This document shows, piece by piece, positions 16,266 to 24,707 of a stretch of DNA of 64,000 nucleotides (position 1 is the first letter of the stretch; each line of letters starts with the position of its first letter). The stretch is from Chitinophaga alhagiae (GTDB taxonomy: Bacteria; Bacteroidota; Bacteroidia; Chitinophagales; Chitinophagaceae). Both the position numbers and the translations under genes were made by a program. The stretch lies in the NCBI RefSeq assembly GCF_003568665.1, contig NZ_QXMH01000004.1, positions 228,942 to 292,941 on the forward strand. The letters run 5' to 3'. The notes beneath the pieces are model-generated. The model was given only the letters and a program-made list of their open reading frames with translations, did not search any database and was not told where the DNA came from.

Positions 16266-17694
16266 CGATCACGCTTACATTATTGTAGACATAGGCACCG
16301 GCAACGTGCGCGTGGCCGCCGCCACCCCGGCCGGCGAAGTGCTGGGCGTAGCGCGGGAAGACATTGTGTACGTCAAGGACCCGCTCTACCCGGACGCGCT
16401 TTATTTTGAACCGGAGCAGCTCTGGCAGCAGGTACTGCGCCTGGCCAGGCAGGTGATACCGGAGGGCCGTGTAAAGGCCATTACGGCCACCAGCCAGCGC
16501 GAAGGCATTGTGCTCCTCTCCGCAGAAGGCGAGTCGCTCATGGGCCTGCCGAATATAGACCACCGCGGCAGGGAATGGGAACACATCATGGCAGACAAAA
16601 GCGGGGTATACCAGCTTACAGGCCGCTACCCTACTTCCCTGTTCTCCGCCATGAAGCTGGTGGGCATCCGCGAGCGGCGCCCGGACATATGGGAAAAGAC
16701 CGCTTCTTTCCTCAGCATCAGCAACTGGATAGAATACAAACTCAGCGGCATCAGCCGGTACGAGCACTCCCAAGCCTCTGAAACCTTGCTGTACGATGTG
16801 GCAAAAAAACAATGGAGCCCCGAGCTGTGTGCCGTGTTCGGCCTGAGCCCGGCGCTGCTGCCGCCCATTGCCGCCTCTGCCGCCATCCTGGGGCCCATCC
16901 GCGCGGACGTGGCCAAGGAACTGCAGCTGCGGGACAATGTACAGATAGTAGTAGGCGGCGGAGACACGCAGCTGGCCATCAAAAGCACCCGCCCCGCGGT
17001 AGACGATATGGTGATCGTATCAGGCACTACCACGCCGATTGTCAAACTAACAGGTACGTATACACTGGATGATGACGAACGTACATGGACGAGCCGCGAC
17101 ATTGAAGACGGCCGCTTTGTATTTGAGGCCAACGCCGGCGTTACCGGCCTGAACTACCAGCGCCTGAAAGAGATCTTTTACCCCAATGAGGGGTACGACG
17201 TGATAGAGCAGGAGCTAGCCGCCAACAAACATACTTTCTGCATGGCGTCTCTCGGCTCCCTGCTGGCAGATGAAGAAGTGGCGCTCACCCGCGGCGGTTT
17301 CATTTTTCCCGCGCCCGTATCCCACCTGCTCACCCGCGGTTCTTTTGTATGGGCTACCATACTGGACATTGCCTGCTCCATTGTCAAGAACTACCGCATA
17401 CTGGCGGAAGTGGCCGGCCACCGGCCAGACTACATCTGGGGCTGCGGCGGCGGGCTGCAAAGCAAGGTGCTGCGGCAGATCATTGCCAACCTCACCGGCA
17501 AAAAAGTGCAGATGCGCCGTTCTTTCCAGCAATCTTCCGCCATTGGCGGCGCGCTCATCTGCAATGAAGCATTGCAGGTGAATGTGGAGATGGACGGCAG
17601 CACAGAAACCGTTTATCCACAGGAAGAAGCCTATTACGCGGGCTTGTACGCGGAGTGGAAAAAAACAAGGAACCATTTCAGGAATATGAATTAA
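16258..17694 (+). CDS. FGGY-family carbohydrate kinase 1 (LsrK-like motifs)
   Basis: The frame is open from 16126, but the ATG at 16258 gives the normal FGGY N-terminus (YIIVDIGTGNVRV); the result is 478 residues. The catalytic Asp is Asp236 in VVGGGDTQLA; ATP-site glycines are in GCGGGLQSK. Two blocks, SQREGIVLL (79-87) and GGGDTQL, match those I recall in the autoinducer-2 kinase LsrK (REGIVL, GGGDVQLG). A ketose-like or linear polyol substrate is therefore possible. The enzyme transfers phosphate from ATP to a sugar or sugar derivative in the cytosol. The start overlaps the dehydrogenase stop by eight bases; the next kinase begins one base after its stop. Confidence 0.88.
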   Translation: MVNDHAYIIVDIGTGNVRVAAATPAGEVLGVAREDIVYVKDPLYPDALYFEPEQLWQQVLRLARQVIPEGRVKAITATSQREGIVLLSAEGESLMGLPNIDHRGREWEHIMADKSGVYQLTGRYPTSLFSAMKLVGIRERRPDIWEKTASFLSISNWIEYKLSGISRYEHSQASETLLYDVAKKQWSPELCAVFGLSPALLPPIAASAAILGPIRADVAKELQLRDNVQIVVGGGDTQLAIKSTRPAVDDMVIVSGTTTPIVKLTGTYTLDDDERTWTSRDIEDGRFVFEANAGVTGLNYQRLKEIFYPNEGYDVIEQELAANKHTFCMASLGSLLADEEVALTRGGFIFPAPVSHLLTRGSFVWATILDIACSIVKNYRILAEVAGHRPDYIWGCGGGLQSKVLRQIIANLTGKKVQMRRSFQQSSAIGGALICNEALQVNVEMDGSTETVYPQEEAYYAGLYAEWKKTRNHFRNMN

Positions 17695-17695
17695 C

Positions 17696-19108
17696 ATGGA
17701 TTATTTTATAGGCATAGACGTAGGCACCCAGGGAGCGCGCGTGCTGCTGACAGATGAAAAGGGCCGCCCCGTGGCCGCGCACGAAGAACAGTTCCCCCTT
17801 CACCGGGAAGAGCAAGACCCGGAACACTGGTGGGCCGCCTGCCTCCGCTCCCTGGAGCAGTTGCCGGAAGGCTACCACATCAAAGCGGTGTCTGTTACTT
17901 CCACCTCCGGTACCATTATTCCCCTGGGCCACAACGGCCAGCCGCTGCACAACGCCATCATGTACAGCGACGGGCGGCAGGCTGCAGAAGGCCAACTATG
18001 CCGCCAGCTGGCCCGGGAGCATCACCCCGGCGGCTATACAGGTTTCAACACCTCCAGCGGACTGCCCAAAATGCTGTGGTTCGTTCAACAATACCCGCAA
18101 AAAGCAGCACAGCTCTACAAGTTCATTCACGCGGCAGACTATATCATCGGCAAGCTCTGCGGGCGTTTTGACCGCAGTGATTTTACCAATGTGTTAAAAT
18201 CCGGTTACGATGTTGAAGCGCAACGCTGGCCGGAATATATTTGGGGAAAATTGCCGCTGCGCAGGGAGTGGCTGCAAGATGTAGTACCTTCCGGCACGCC
18301 CCTGGGCACTGTTACCGCCCGCATCAAGGGGCTGAACGATAAAGTGGTGGTAGTGGCCGGCATGACGGACGGCTGCGCCTCACAGGTAGCCTCCGGCGCC
18401 GTGAACCCGGGAGACTGGAACACCACCATTGGCACCACGCTGGTGGTAAAAGGTGTTACCGCCGCCGCCGTCAAAGACCCGGAAGACCGCCTCTACAGCC
18501 ACCGCCACCCGGAAGGGTACTGGATGCCCGGCGGCGCCAGCAATACAGGCGCGGACTGGGTCACCAAACTTTTCGCCAACCGCCTGCAGGAACTGAACGA
18601 GGCCGCGGCAGGGCTCTACCCTACCCCGCACCTGGTGTACCCGCTCCTGCAGCAGGGAGAACGGTTCCCTTTCATAGCCCCGCAGGCGCAGGGTTTTGAA
18701 GCGCCCGGATTGACAGACGCGGAGCGCTTCACCGCCGGCATGGAAGGCGTGGCGTACATCGAGAAGCTGGCCTACGAAATGATCGAAAAACTGTCTGGCG
18801 AGCAGGTGAAGGCCGTGTATACCGCCGGCGGCGCCAGCAATAGCAACGTATGGCTCAACATCCGCAGCAACGTGCTCAACCTGCCCCTCTATAAAATGGA
18901 ACAGGTGAGCGGCGCAGCTGGTGCGGCTATACTGGCCGCCTCCAAAACACGGTATGCCACCATTATGGAAGCCGCCGCCGCCATGGCCCATACAGAAAAG
19001 ACCGTAAGGCCGGAACCCGGCGTGGCCGCCGCTTACACCGGCGGTTACCGGCGGTTCAAAGAGAAACTGATAGAAAAAGGATACATTCCGCAACATACTT
19101 ATGCTTAA
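17696..19108 (+). CDS. FGGY-family carbohydrate kinase 2
   Basis: A second, clearly different FGGY kinase of 470 residues. The N-terminal phosphate loop is FIGIDVGTQGARVLL, the catalytic Asp is Asp225 in AGMTDGCASQ, and the ATP-site segment is YTAGGASNSNVWLNIRSN. The 'GIDVGTQGAR' and 'MTDG' forms place it nearer ribulokinase/D-ribulose-kinase-like members than glycerol kinase. It begins one base after kinase 1 ends and overlaps the phosphatase by eight bases. Two kinases in one operon imply either two substrates (for example stereoisomers) or two phosphorylation steps. Confidence 0.9.
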   Translation: MDYFIGIDVGTQGARVLLTDEKGRPVAAHEEQFPLHREEQDPEHWWAACLRSLEQLPEGYHIKAVSVTSTSGTIIPLGHNGQPLHNAIMYSDGRQAAEGQLCRQLAREHHPGGYTGFNTSSGLPKMLWFVQQYPQKAAQLYKFIHAADYIIGKLCGRFDRSDFTNVLKSGYDVEAQRWPEYIWGKLPLRREWLQDVVPSGTPLGTVTARIKGLNDKVVVVAGMTDGCASQVASGAVNPGDWNTTIGTTLVVKGVTAAAVKDPEDRLYSHRHPEGYWMPGGASNTGADWVTKLFANRLQELNEAAAGLYPTPHLVYPLLQQGERFPFIAPQAQGFEAPGLTDAERFTAGMEGVAYIEKLAYEMIEKLSGEQVKAVYTAGGASNSNVWLNIRSNVLNLPLYKMEQVSGAAGAAILAASKTRYATIMEAAAAMAHTEKTVRPEPGVAAAYTGGYRRFKEKLIEKGYIPQHTYA

Positions 19109-19697
19109 AGTTTTTTTACTCCGCCACGGCCAAACGGCATGGAACGCGGACAACAACAGGTACTGCGGCCGGTCAGACATTTCACTGACCACCAAAGGCA
19201 TACAACAGGCCGAACTGGTAAAGGAGCAACTGAAACACATCACTTTTGACGGCGTGTACTCCTCCCCGTTAGAGCGGGCGTTCATGACGGCCAATATTGC
19301 CACCGGCGCGCATGTAAAAAAAGATAACCGGTTGATAGAAGCGGACTTCGGCAATTGGGAAAAGAAGACCAGGGAAGAATTTATTGCCGAAAACCCTTTG
19401 CTCTGGCAGAACTGGATGGAAGACCCCGCCCTGCACCGCGCTGGCGGCACCGGTGAAACGGGTATGGAAATAGTAAAGCGCGTAGACGCTTTTTTTAACG
19501 ATGTGCGTAAACAGCACGCCGGCGGCAATATACTCGTAGCCGCCCACAACGGCGTAAACCGCCTGTACCTGGCCTACAAGCTCGGCATGCCGCTGCGCAA
19601 TTACCGCATGCTGGTGCAGGACAACGCGTCTATCACCATGTTCACCCTGGCGGCAGACGGCGCCTTTACACTGGAACACCTGAACTCAAAATTCTGA
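19101..19697 (+). CDS. Histidine phosphatase (phosphoglycerate mutase-like)
   Basis: A 198-residue cytosolic enzyme of the histidine phosphatase superfamily. The phospho-accepting RHG motif is at 8-10 (FLLRHGQTAWN), the SSPLERAFMTA block follows, and the second catalytic His is in LVAAHNGVN. The length and the lack of a long insertion fit a CobC/PhoE-like phosphatase, not a true mutase. As the last gene of a kinase operon it may remove a toxic or dead-end sugar phosphate, or finish the pathway. A strong terminator lies 109 bp downstream. Confidence 0.9.
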   Translation: MLKVFLLRHGQTAWNADNNRYCGRSDISLTTKGIQQAELVKEQLKHITFDGVYSSPLERAFMTANIATGAHVKKDNRLIEADFGNWEKKTREEFIAENPLLWQNWMEDPALHRAGGTGETGMEIVKRVDAFFNDVRKQHAGGNILVAAHNGVNRLYLAYKLGMPLRNYRMLVQDNASITMFTLAADGAFTLEHLNSKF

Positions 19698-19698
19698 C

Positions 19699-19770
19699 AA
19701 TGTATTAAAAGCTATTATTGGCGTGGCCATTTGCAATTTCCTGGTGGCAGCCCATGCACAGCAATTGTAA
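19699..19770 (+). pseudogene. Signal-peptide-like remnant without a start codon
   Basis: A short frame reads N-VLKAIIGVAICNFLVAAHAQQL and then stops at 19768-19770. It looks like a Bacteroidota signal peptide with its AHAQ cleavage site, but there is no ATG, GTG or TTG in the right place and no mature protein. It could be the debris of a deleted secreted-protein gene, or chance. It lies between the phosphatase and its terminator. Confidence 0.25.
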
Positions 19771-19805
19771 AAAAGCAAGATCCCTTACCTGTTACTGTAT
19801 ATCGC

Positions 19806-19838
19806 AAAGCGGAGGCCGTCAGTGGCCTCCGCTTTTTT
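19806..19838 (+). terminator. Strong intrinsic terminator ending the sugar operon
   Basis: GCGGAGGCC (19809-19817) and GGCCTCCGC (19824-19832) form a perfect nine-bp stem with a six-base loop. Flanking AAA pairs with the first bases of the TTTTTT tract (19833-19838), extending the stem to twelve. It ends the operon 14005-19697. Confidence 0.9.
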
Positions 19839-19884
19839 ATGGTATCCACGGTTTTAATCCCTATATTCGGGAAAAGCACCCCTT

Positions 19885-20247
19885 ATGGCTACCATTACTA
19901 TGATCGTTATTGCCTGCGTTGCCATCATCCATGTGTATATTCTCTGGCTTGAAATGTTTGCCTGGACAACGCGCGCTCCCAAAGTGTTCAAACAGATACC
20001 CCCCGAACTGTTTGCCCCCACCCGTACGCTGGCCGCCAACCAGGGCCTCTATAACGGCTTTCTGGCCGCGGGGCTGGTATGGAGCCTGTTCATCAGGCAA
20101 CCGGAATGGGCAGAAAACGTGGCGGCCTTTTTCCTGGCCTGTGTAGCCATTGCCGGCCTTTACGGCGCCGCAAGCGCCAGCCGGAAGATATTCTTTGTAC
20201 AGGCGCTGCCTGCTTTAATTGCGCTGTTCCTGCTGGTGATGTTCTAA
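19885..20247 (+). CDS. DUF1304 membrane protein
   Basis: A 120-residue integral membrane protein with four predicted helices. It fits the DUF1304 family in length and in the signature blocks 'HVYILWLEMFAW', 'ANQGLYNGFLAAGLVW' and 'GLYGAASASRKIFFVQALPALIAL'. Members lie in the cytoplasmic membrane and have no established function. The stop is followed after 22 bp by the stop of the convergent DUF5690 gene. Confidence 0.92.
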   Translation: MATITMIVIACVAIIHVYILWLEMFAWTTRAPKVFKQIPPELFAPTRTLAANQGLYNGFLAAGLVWSLFIRQPEWAENVAAFFLACVAIAGLYGAASASRKIFFVQALPALIALFLLVMF

Positions 20248-20269
20248 CGTTCTGCTACCAGCGCACCGG

Positions 20270-21559
20270 TTATGCCTGATGGCGCACCGGCTGCCCTTCT
20301 TCATGCTGTAACCTTTTCCGCCAGAAATACCACATGGCCGCCAGCGTACCCGCTATACCCGTTACACCCGCCACCATCACCAGCTGCGTGTAGAACTCCA
20401 GCCAATTGACCCGGCCGGCCATAACGCCCGCGCCCACCATAACGGCCACACTGCCCAGGTAACCGTACGCGTCCGCTATATAGATCAGGAAACCCGCGTT
20501 GCCGTTAAAACGGAAAGCGGCAATAAAACGGTCAAACAAAATACTGTTGAAAGGGATGTACACCATATACAGCCCCAGCCCCACCAGCAGCATCCAGTAA
20601 TACATGGGCAGCGCCTGCTGCCTGAAAAACAGCGTAGCCAGCAGGGCCGTGCAGAAACCCGCCAGCATGATGCCATGCGCCAGCATAAAAGCCCTGAAGT
20701 TGTTGCGCAGCCAGATCATTACCGCTATCAGCACCAGTATCACCAGCGAAATGAGCGTTTCCGTTCTTGCAAATACGCCGGGCAGAAAAGTAACGCCAGA
20801 TTCCCGCCACATATCCGCCATAAAGCTGTCCCGCACTTCGCGTAAAATGGTAACAAGAATATAGATCACAGTAAGCACCGTAATACCCGGCAGAAACCCG
20901 CGCAGCAGTGCCCGCCGGTCTGTTTTCGCCATCGGCTGCCGGTCCATGCGCTGCAGTTTGTCTTCCGCATCAGGCGGAGGTATCTTTTCCAGCAGCCACA
21001 CAAAAAGGATAAGCGCGGGCGCAAAAATGCAGCCTACGGTGAAGGGCATCCAGTATTCGCTCACCTCCCAGGCGTTCATGACCCATTGCGCCGTGGTTTT
21101 GGCCAGGCCCGAAGCGAATATGAAACTCACGGCCAACGCCGCGCTGATGAGGTCTGTAGTACGCCTTCCTTCCACATAAGAGAACACAATGCCCCAGATG
21201 AGGCCCAGCGGGAAACCGTTCAGCGCCAGGCACCAGAAGTTGTAAGGCGGCGGCAGCAGGGCAAACAGCAGCCAGGCCATCCATGCAATACCTGTCAGCA
21301 GCCAGATCAGCCAGTGCCGGCGTACCCTGGACAATGCCGCAATGAACCGGATGCCGTAAAATTTGCTGGCCATATACCCGGCAATCTGCGTTACCACCAG
21401 CACCACCTTGTAGTCTGTACCGAACAGCCGATGCCCTTCAAAAGGCGCTACGTTAAAGGCCTTGCGGTAGGCAAAAATGGCGGTGTAGGCGCAAAAGCCG
21501 GTAATGGCCGCCAACAGGGCTATCCATAACTGGCGACTGGTAAAACGTGCTGCTGACAT
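20270..21559 (-). CDS. DUF5690 membrane protein (MFS-like)
   Basis: A 429-residue polytopic membrane protein with about twelve helices and an MFS-like layout. The N-terminal block 'YTAIFAYRKAFNVAPFEG' and 'FNSILFDRFIAAFRFNGNAGFLIYIADAYGYLGS' near the C-terminus are hallmarks of the Bacteroidota family DUF5690. Function unknown; probably a transporter. It is the downstream end of its own transcription unit, with the terminator of the GHL10 gene (21591-21626) immediately upstream. Confidence 0.88.
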   Translation of the reverse strand: MSAARFTSRQLWIALLAAITGFCAYTAIFAYRKAFNVAPFEGHRLFGTDYKVVLVVTQIAGYMASKFYGIRFIAALSRVRRHWLIWLLTGIAWMAWLLFALLPPPYNFWCLALNGFPLGLIWGIVFSYVEGRRTTDLISAALAVSFIFASGLAKTTAQWVMNAWEVSEYWMPFTVGCIFAPALILFVWLLEKIPPPDAEDKLQRMDRQPMAKTDRRALLRGFLPGITVLTVIYILVTILREVRDSFMADMWRESGVTFLPGVFARTETLISLVILVLIAVMIWLRNNFRAFMLAHGIMLAGFCTALLATLFFRQQALPMYYWMLLVGLGLYMVYIPFNSILFDRFIAAFRFNGNAGFLIYIADAYGYLGSVAVMVGAGVMAGRVNWLEFYTQLVMVAGVTGIAGTLAAMWYFWRKRLQHEEGQPVRHQA

Positions 21560-21590
21560 AAGTACTGAAGATACATGCTAAATCCCGTAA

Positions 21591-21626
21591 TAAAAACAGG
21601 GCCGCCCGCTGATGCAGGCAGCCCCG
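21591..21626 (-). terminator. Intrinsic terminator after the GHL10 glycosidase gene
   Basis: Read on the minus strand, CGGGGCTGCC (21626-21617) pairs with GGCGGCCCTG (21606-21597) over ten positions with two G-U wobbles and a ten-base loop. TTTTTATT follows (complement of AATAAAAA up to 21596). It lies 20 bp after the stop at 21647. Confidence 0.75.
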
Positions 21627-21646
21627 TTGTATGTGTGAGTGAACGA

Positions 21647-23983
21647 TCAATGGCCTATTTTGATGAGCCGCAGTATCTGGCGTTTGGTGCCTTGTATGAT
21701 CTCTGCGTAGTACATGCCGCCCGGGTAGTTGCCGCCGATGGTCAGCGTGCTGTTGGGCGATATGCCGCTGCGGGTCTCTACCAGTTGCCCGTTGCTGTTG
21801 TAGATGTTCAGCTGGATGGGCAGTGCGTCCGTGCTCTTCATCAGCAGCACAAACTGGCTGAACGTTGGGTTGGGCAAGGCTATCACTGCCAGGCCGTCTC
21901 CATGTGTCCATGGTTTGTTACCCGGTACCAGTACGGTAGTGCTGGCCGTGCTCACGTTACCCGCGCTGTCTGTGCTGGTCACCGTGATCGTGTATACGCG
22001 GCCGTTACCCAGCGGCAGCCGCTGCGCCCTGAGCTTCACGGTATGGCCATCTACTACTTCCCAATCAGGCGCACCCCATACCGGCTCGTTGCTGGTAACG
22101 GTGATCACGCTGATAACCGGGCTGCAGTCGCTCACGGTGTAGTTCACCGTTACCGGCACCATCTTGTTGTTGGGAACGGTGATGAGAGACGGGCTGGTGC
22201 TCAGGCCAGCGATCTGCGGCGCCAGCGTATCTTTCAGGTGTACGGCAAAACTGCAAGTGTCTGCCTTGCCGCCTGCATTGACGGCCACCAGCCGCACTAT
22301 GCTGTTATGCGCCACCAGGCTGCCCGGCGCGGGCAACTGGGTAACGGCAACGCCTGTAGTATCGCTCACTACGCCCAGGTGGCGGTAGTCTGGCAGCTCC
22401 GCCATGCAGAGGGCGTTGCCGTACAGCTCCTGCGCACCCGGACAAAGAATGTCCGGCGCCAGGTTGGCGGAGAGGTTGGTAAGGCCGCTTTCGTTATGAT
22501 AACGGTCAAGCGCCGTTACAGCATAATAGTAGGTGGTATTGGCGGCCGCGGTCTTGTCTGTGTAGAACGTTTCGCTGCCGTTGGTGATGGCCAGTATGTT
22601 ATCTGCCGTTGTAGTATCTATCTGCGGAACAGTGGAGCGGTAGATCACGAATTGCCGCGCCCGGTCCATTTCACCGGTACCGGCCGTATTGGTCCAGCTC
22701 AGCACCACGGAATCCGCGCTTTGCTGTGCATCCAGAGCAATGGGCGCTGTGGGCGCCGCATTGTCCCGCCAGGGCATGGCGGGCAGCAGGGCGGGTTTGC
22801 TATAGAACACCAGCCGCAGCGAGTCCCGGAAACGGTTCTTGTTATTGCGCAGGCTGGTGGTGTTATAAATGGACTGGCCGTAGATGTTGGGGTACAGGCT
22901 GTCACGGTTCATCCTCACCTGCCGGGGTATCTGGGTGGAATCCGTTTTCCAGTTGGCGTTGGCGTCGTCCAGCACCTTGTAGCCTGCCATGCCGATGTAG
23001 ATATGGCGGCCGGCGGCCTGGTTGTTCCACCAGGGAATGAGGGCGGCGTAATTGGCGCCGGGCTGCCCTATCCACCAGTATACCTGCGGCATGATGTAAT
23101 CCACCCAGCCTTCCTGCAGCCAGCGGCGGGTATCGGCAAACAGCGTTACATAGTGCTGCAGGCCGCTGGTGGGCGAGCCGATGTTGGGGTCTGTACTGTT
23201 CCGGTAAATGCCGGAGGGAGACACCCCGAATTTCACCCAGGGCTTTTGTGCCCGGATGCTATCATACACCCGCTTGATGAGGAGGTTCACGTTATCTCTC
23301 CGCCAGTCTTCCTTTACGGTGAAGCCGCGGGGATAAGCGGCAAAGGTGGCATTGTCGTTATACGGGGTAACGCCGGCCGGTGCGGCAGGCGGGTAAAAGT
23401 AATCGTCAAAGTGGATGCCGTCCAGATCATAACGGGTCACAATATCATTGATCACGCTCATGATATGGTCACGCACTTCGGGCAGCCCGGGGTCCAGCAC
23501 CTGCAGGGTACCCTGGGTGAGCAGCCATTCCGGGTGCTGCTTGGCTACGTGATTGGCGGCAAAATTGGGCAGGTTGTTCGTATTGCCCACGGCCCGGTAG
23601 GGATTGAGCCAGGCGTGGAACTCCATGCCGCGTTTGTGGCATTCTTCAATGGCAAAGGCCATGGGGTCCCAGGGGGTGGAAGGCGGCACGCCCTGCACGC
23701 CGGTCAGGTCATTGCTCCAGGGCTCTATTTCACTGGGGTACAATGCATCGCACTGGCTGCGCATCTGTACATATAACACGTTGATGCCCGTGGCTTTGTG
23801 ATGGTCTGCCAGGGTAATAAAGGCGGCCCGTTGCTGGGCCGGCGTCTGGTTTTTATTGGGCCAGTCTATACCAAAGTAAGAGGCTACCCAGGCGCCGCGT
23901 AGCTCCCTTTTAGGGGCTTTCTGGGCGGAAACAAGCAGTGGTAAAAGGCCGCAAAGCAGCAGGAGGCGTAGAGTTTTAGGCAT
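21647..23983 (-). CDS. Secreted GHL10/DUF4015-type glycoside hydrolase with T9SS type A sorting domain
   Basis: ATG 23983 is chosen over 24037 because it gives a proper signal peptide (MPKTLRLLLLCGLLPLLVSA). The protein has 778 residues. From about 27 to 400 it is a family 10-like glycosyl hydrolase (YngK type, 'ELRGAWVASYFGIDWP', 'FHAWLNPYRA', 'DLDGIHFDDYFYP'). An FN3 module (about 415-510) and HYR/Ig-like modules follow. The last 80 residues (IALPNPTFSQF ... GMYYAEIIQG) are a T9SS type A sorting domain. The enzyme is therefore exported across the outer membrane. Its target polysaccharide is not known; YngK relatives are linked to cell-wall glycans. Confidence 0.92.
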   Translation of the reverse strand: MPKTLRLLLLCGLLPLLVSAQKAPKRELRGAWVASYFGIDWPNKNQTPAQQRAAFITLADHHKATGINVLYVQMRSQCDALYPSEIEPWSNDLTGVQGVPPSTPWDPMAFAIEECHKRGMEFHAWLNPYRAVGNTNNLPNFAANHVAKQHPEWLLTQGTLQVLDPGLPEVRDHIMSVINDIVTRYDLDGIHFDDYFYPPAAPAGVTPYNDNATFAAYPRGFTVKEDWRRDNVNLLIKRVYDSIRAQKPWVKFGVSPSGIYRNSTDPNIGSPTSGLQHYVTLFADTRRWLQEGWVDYIMPQVYWWIGQPGANYAALIPWWNNQAAGRHIYIGMAGYKVLDDANANWKTDSTQIPRQVRMNRDSLYPNIYGQSIYNTTSLRNNKNRFRDSLRLVFYSKPALLPAMPWRDNAAPTAPIALDAQQSADSVVLSWTNTAGTGEMDRARQFVIYRSTVPQIDTTTADNILAITNGSETFYTDKTAAANTTYYYAVTALDRYHNESGLTNLSANLAPDILCPGAQELYGNALCMAELPDYRHLGVVSDTTGVAVTQLPAPGSLVAHNSIVRLVAVNAGGKADTCSFAVHLKDTLAPQIAGLSTSPSLITVPNNKMVPVTVNYTVSDCSPVISVITVTSNEPVWGAPDWEVVDGHTVKLRAQRLPLGNGRVYTITVTSTDSAGNVSTASTTVLVPGNKPWTHGDGLAVIALPNPTFSQFVLLMKSTDALPIQLNIYNSNGQLVETRSGISPNSTLTIGGNYPGGMYYAEIIQGTKRQILRLIKIGH

Positions 23984-24077
23984 TTTCCGGGGATTTTGGT
24001 TGATAACGATAAACGGTTTTATACCATATAAGATCAACTGGAAATGCCTAACCGTTATTCTGTCCGGAAAAAATCTG

Positions 24078-24629
24078 TTACCGGGCCAGGTACCTTTTCG
24101 CAGAATCTGCCGCTACCACCATTGCCCCGGCCAGCATGATCAGGTCTTTGATCACTAGCCTGCCCGCAGCAGACAAATAAGGGAAGCCATGATGGGCGTC
24201 TCCCAGCGCCGGTACCCATGTTTCCGGCGTAGTGACCAGGAAAGACAGTGTGCCGATGCCCATAATGAATGTCAGCACGCCCCCGGCCACGCCAAAGAGC
24301 GGATGTACCCTGTTCAGCAGCAGCAAAAGGCCCATGGTCACCAGCAGGGCGCCCAGGCCGTAGGCATAACCGTAGGTATTGTTAGCCTTGTGCCAGATCT
24401 TGTTTTCCGGTACCAGCTCCCCTTCCTTATTACGGTGCTCGCTGTATTGCTCCGGGTGATGATAGAAGAAACGCATGAACGGGCTGTTGGCCACAAAAGG
24501 GGTAATACCTTCCGCCTCATAGGGCACCACTTTCAGGGCGCCTATCCAGATCAGGATAACGGAAATAGCAATACGCAGAAAACGAATGCCGGCGCGGTCC
24601 AACCGGCTGATGGCTTGCAGAATTTTCAT
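24078..24629 (-). CDS. DUF417 / YkgB-like membrane protein
   Basis: A 183-residue inner-membrane protein of the YkgB/DUF417 family. Visible blocks are 'ISVILIWIGALKVVPYEAEGITPFVANSPF' near the N-terminus, 'YAYGLGALLVTMGLLLLL' and 'GRLVIKDLIMLAGAMVV' at the end, giving four helices. Members are often induced by oxidants such as hypochlorite, but a role for this one is not shown. It lies 78 bp downstream of the AraC-type regulator on the same strand, which may regulate it. Confidence 0.92.
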   Translation of the reverse strand: MKILQAISRLDRAGIRFLRIAISVILIWIGALKVVPYEAEGITPFVANSPFMRFFYHHPEQYSEHRNKEGELVPENKIWHKANNTYGYAYGLGALLVTMGLLLLLNRVHPLFGVAGGVLTFIMGIGTLSFLVTTPETWVPALGDAHHGFPYLSAAGRLVIKDLIMLAGAMVVAADSAKRYLAR

Positions 24630-24707
24630 GATACAAAGCTATGGCGGAACATGACTGGGGAAAATGGAGAATGTTCGCCAATACCCGGACAAATGGGCCA
24701 CCTGCGC

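Noticed and set aside
19718..19952. Short plus-strand frames running through the operon terminator
   Set aside because: They cross a strong terminator hairpin and the start of the DUF1304 gene; no domain or signal.
21575..23776. 733-codon plus-strand frame opposite the GHL10 gene
   Set aside because: Antisense shadow of a real gene in GC-rich DNA; no domain, no signal peptide, composition (many Arg, Ala, Gly, His) typical of shadow frames.
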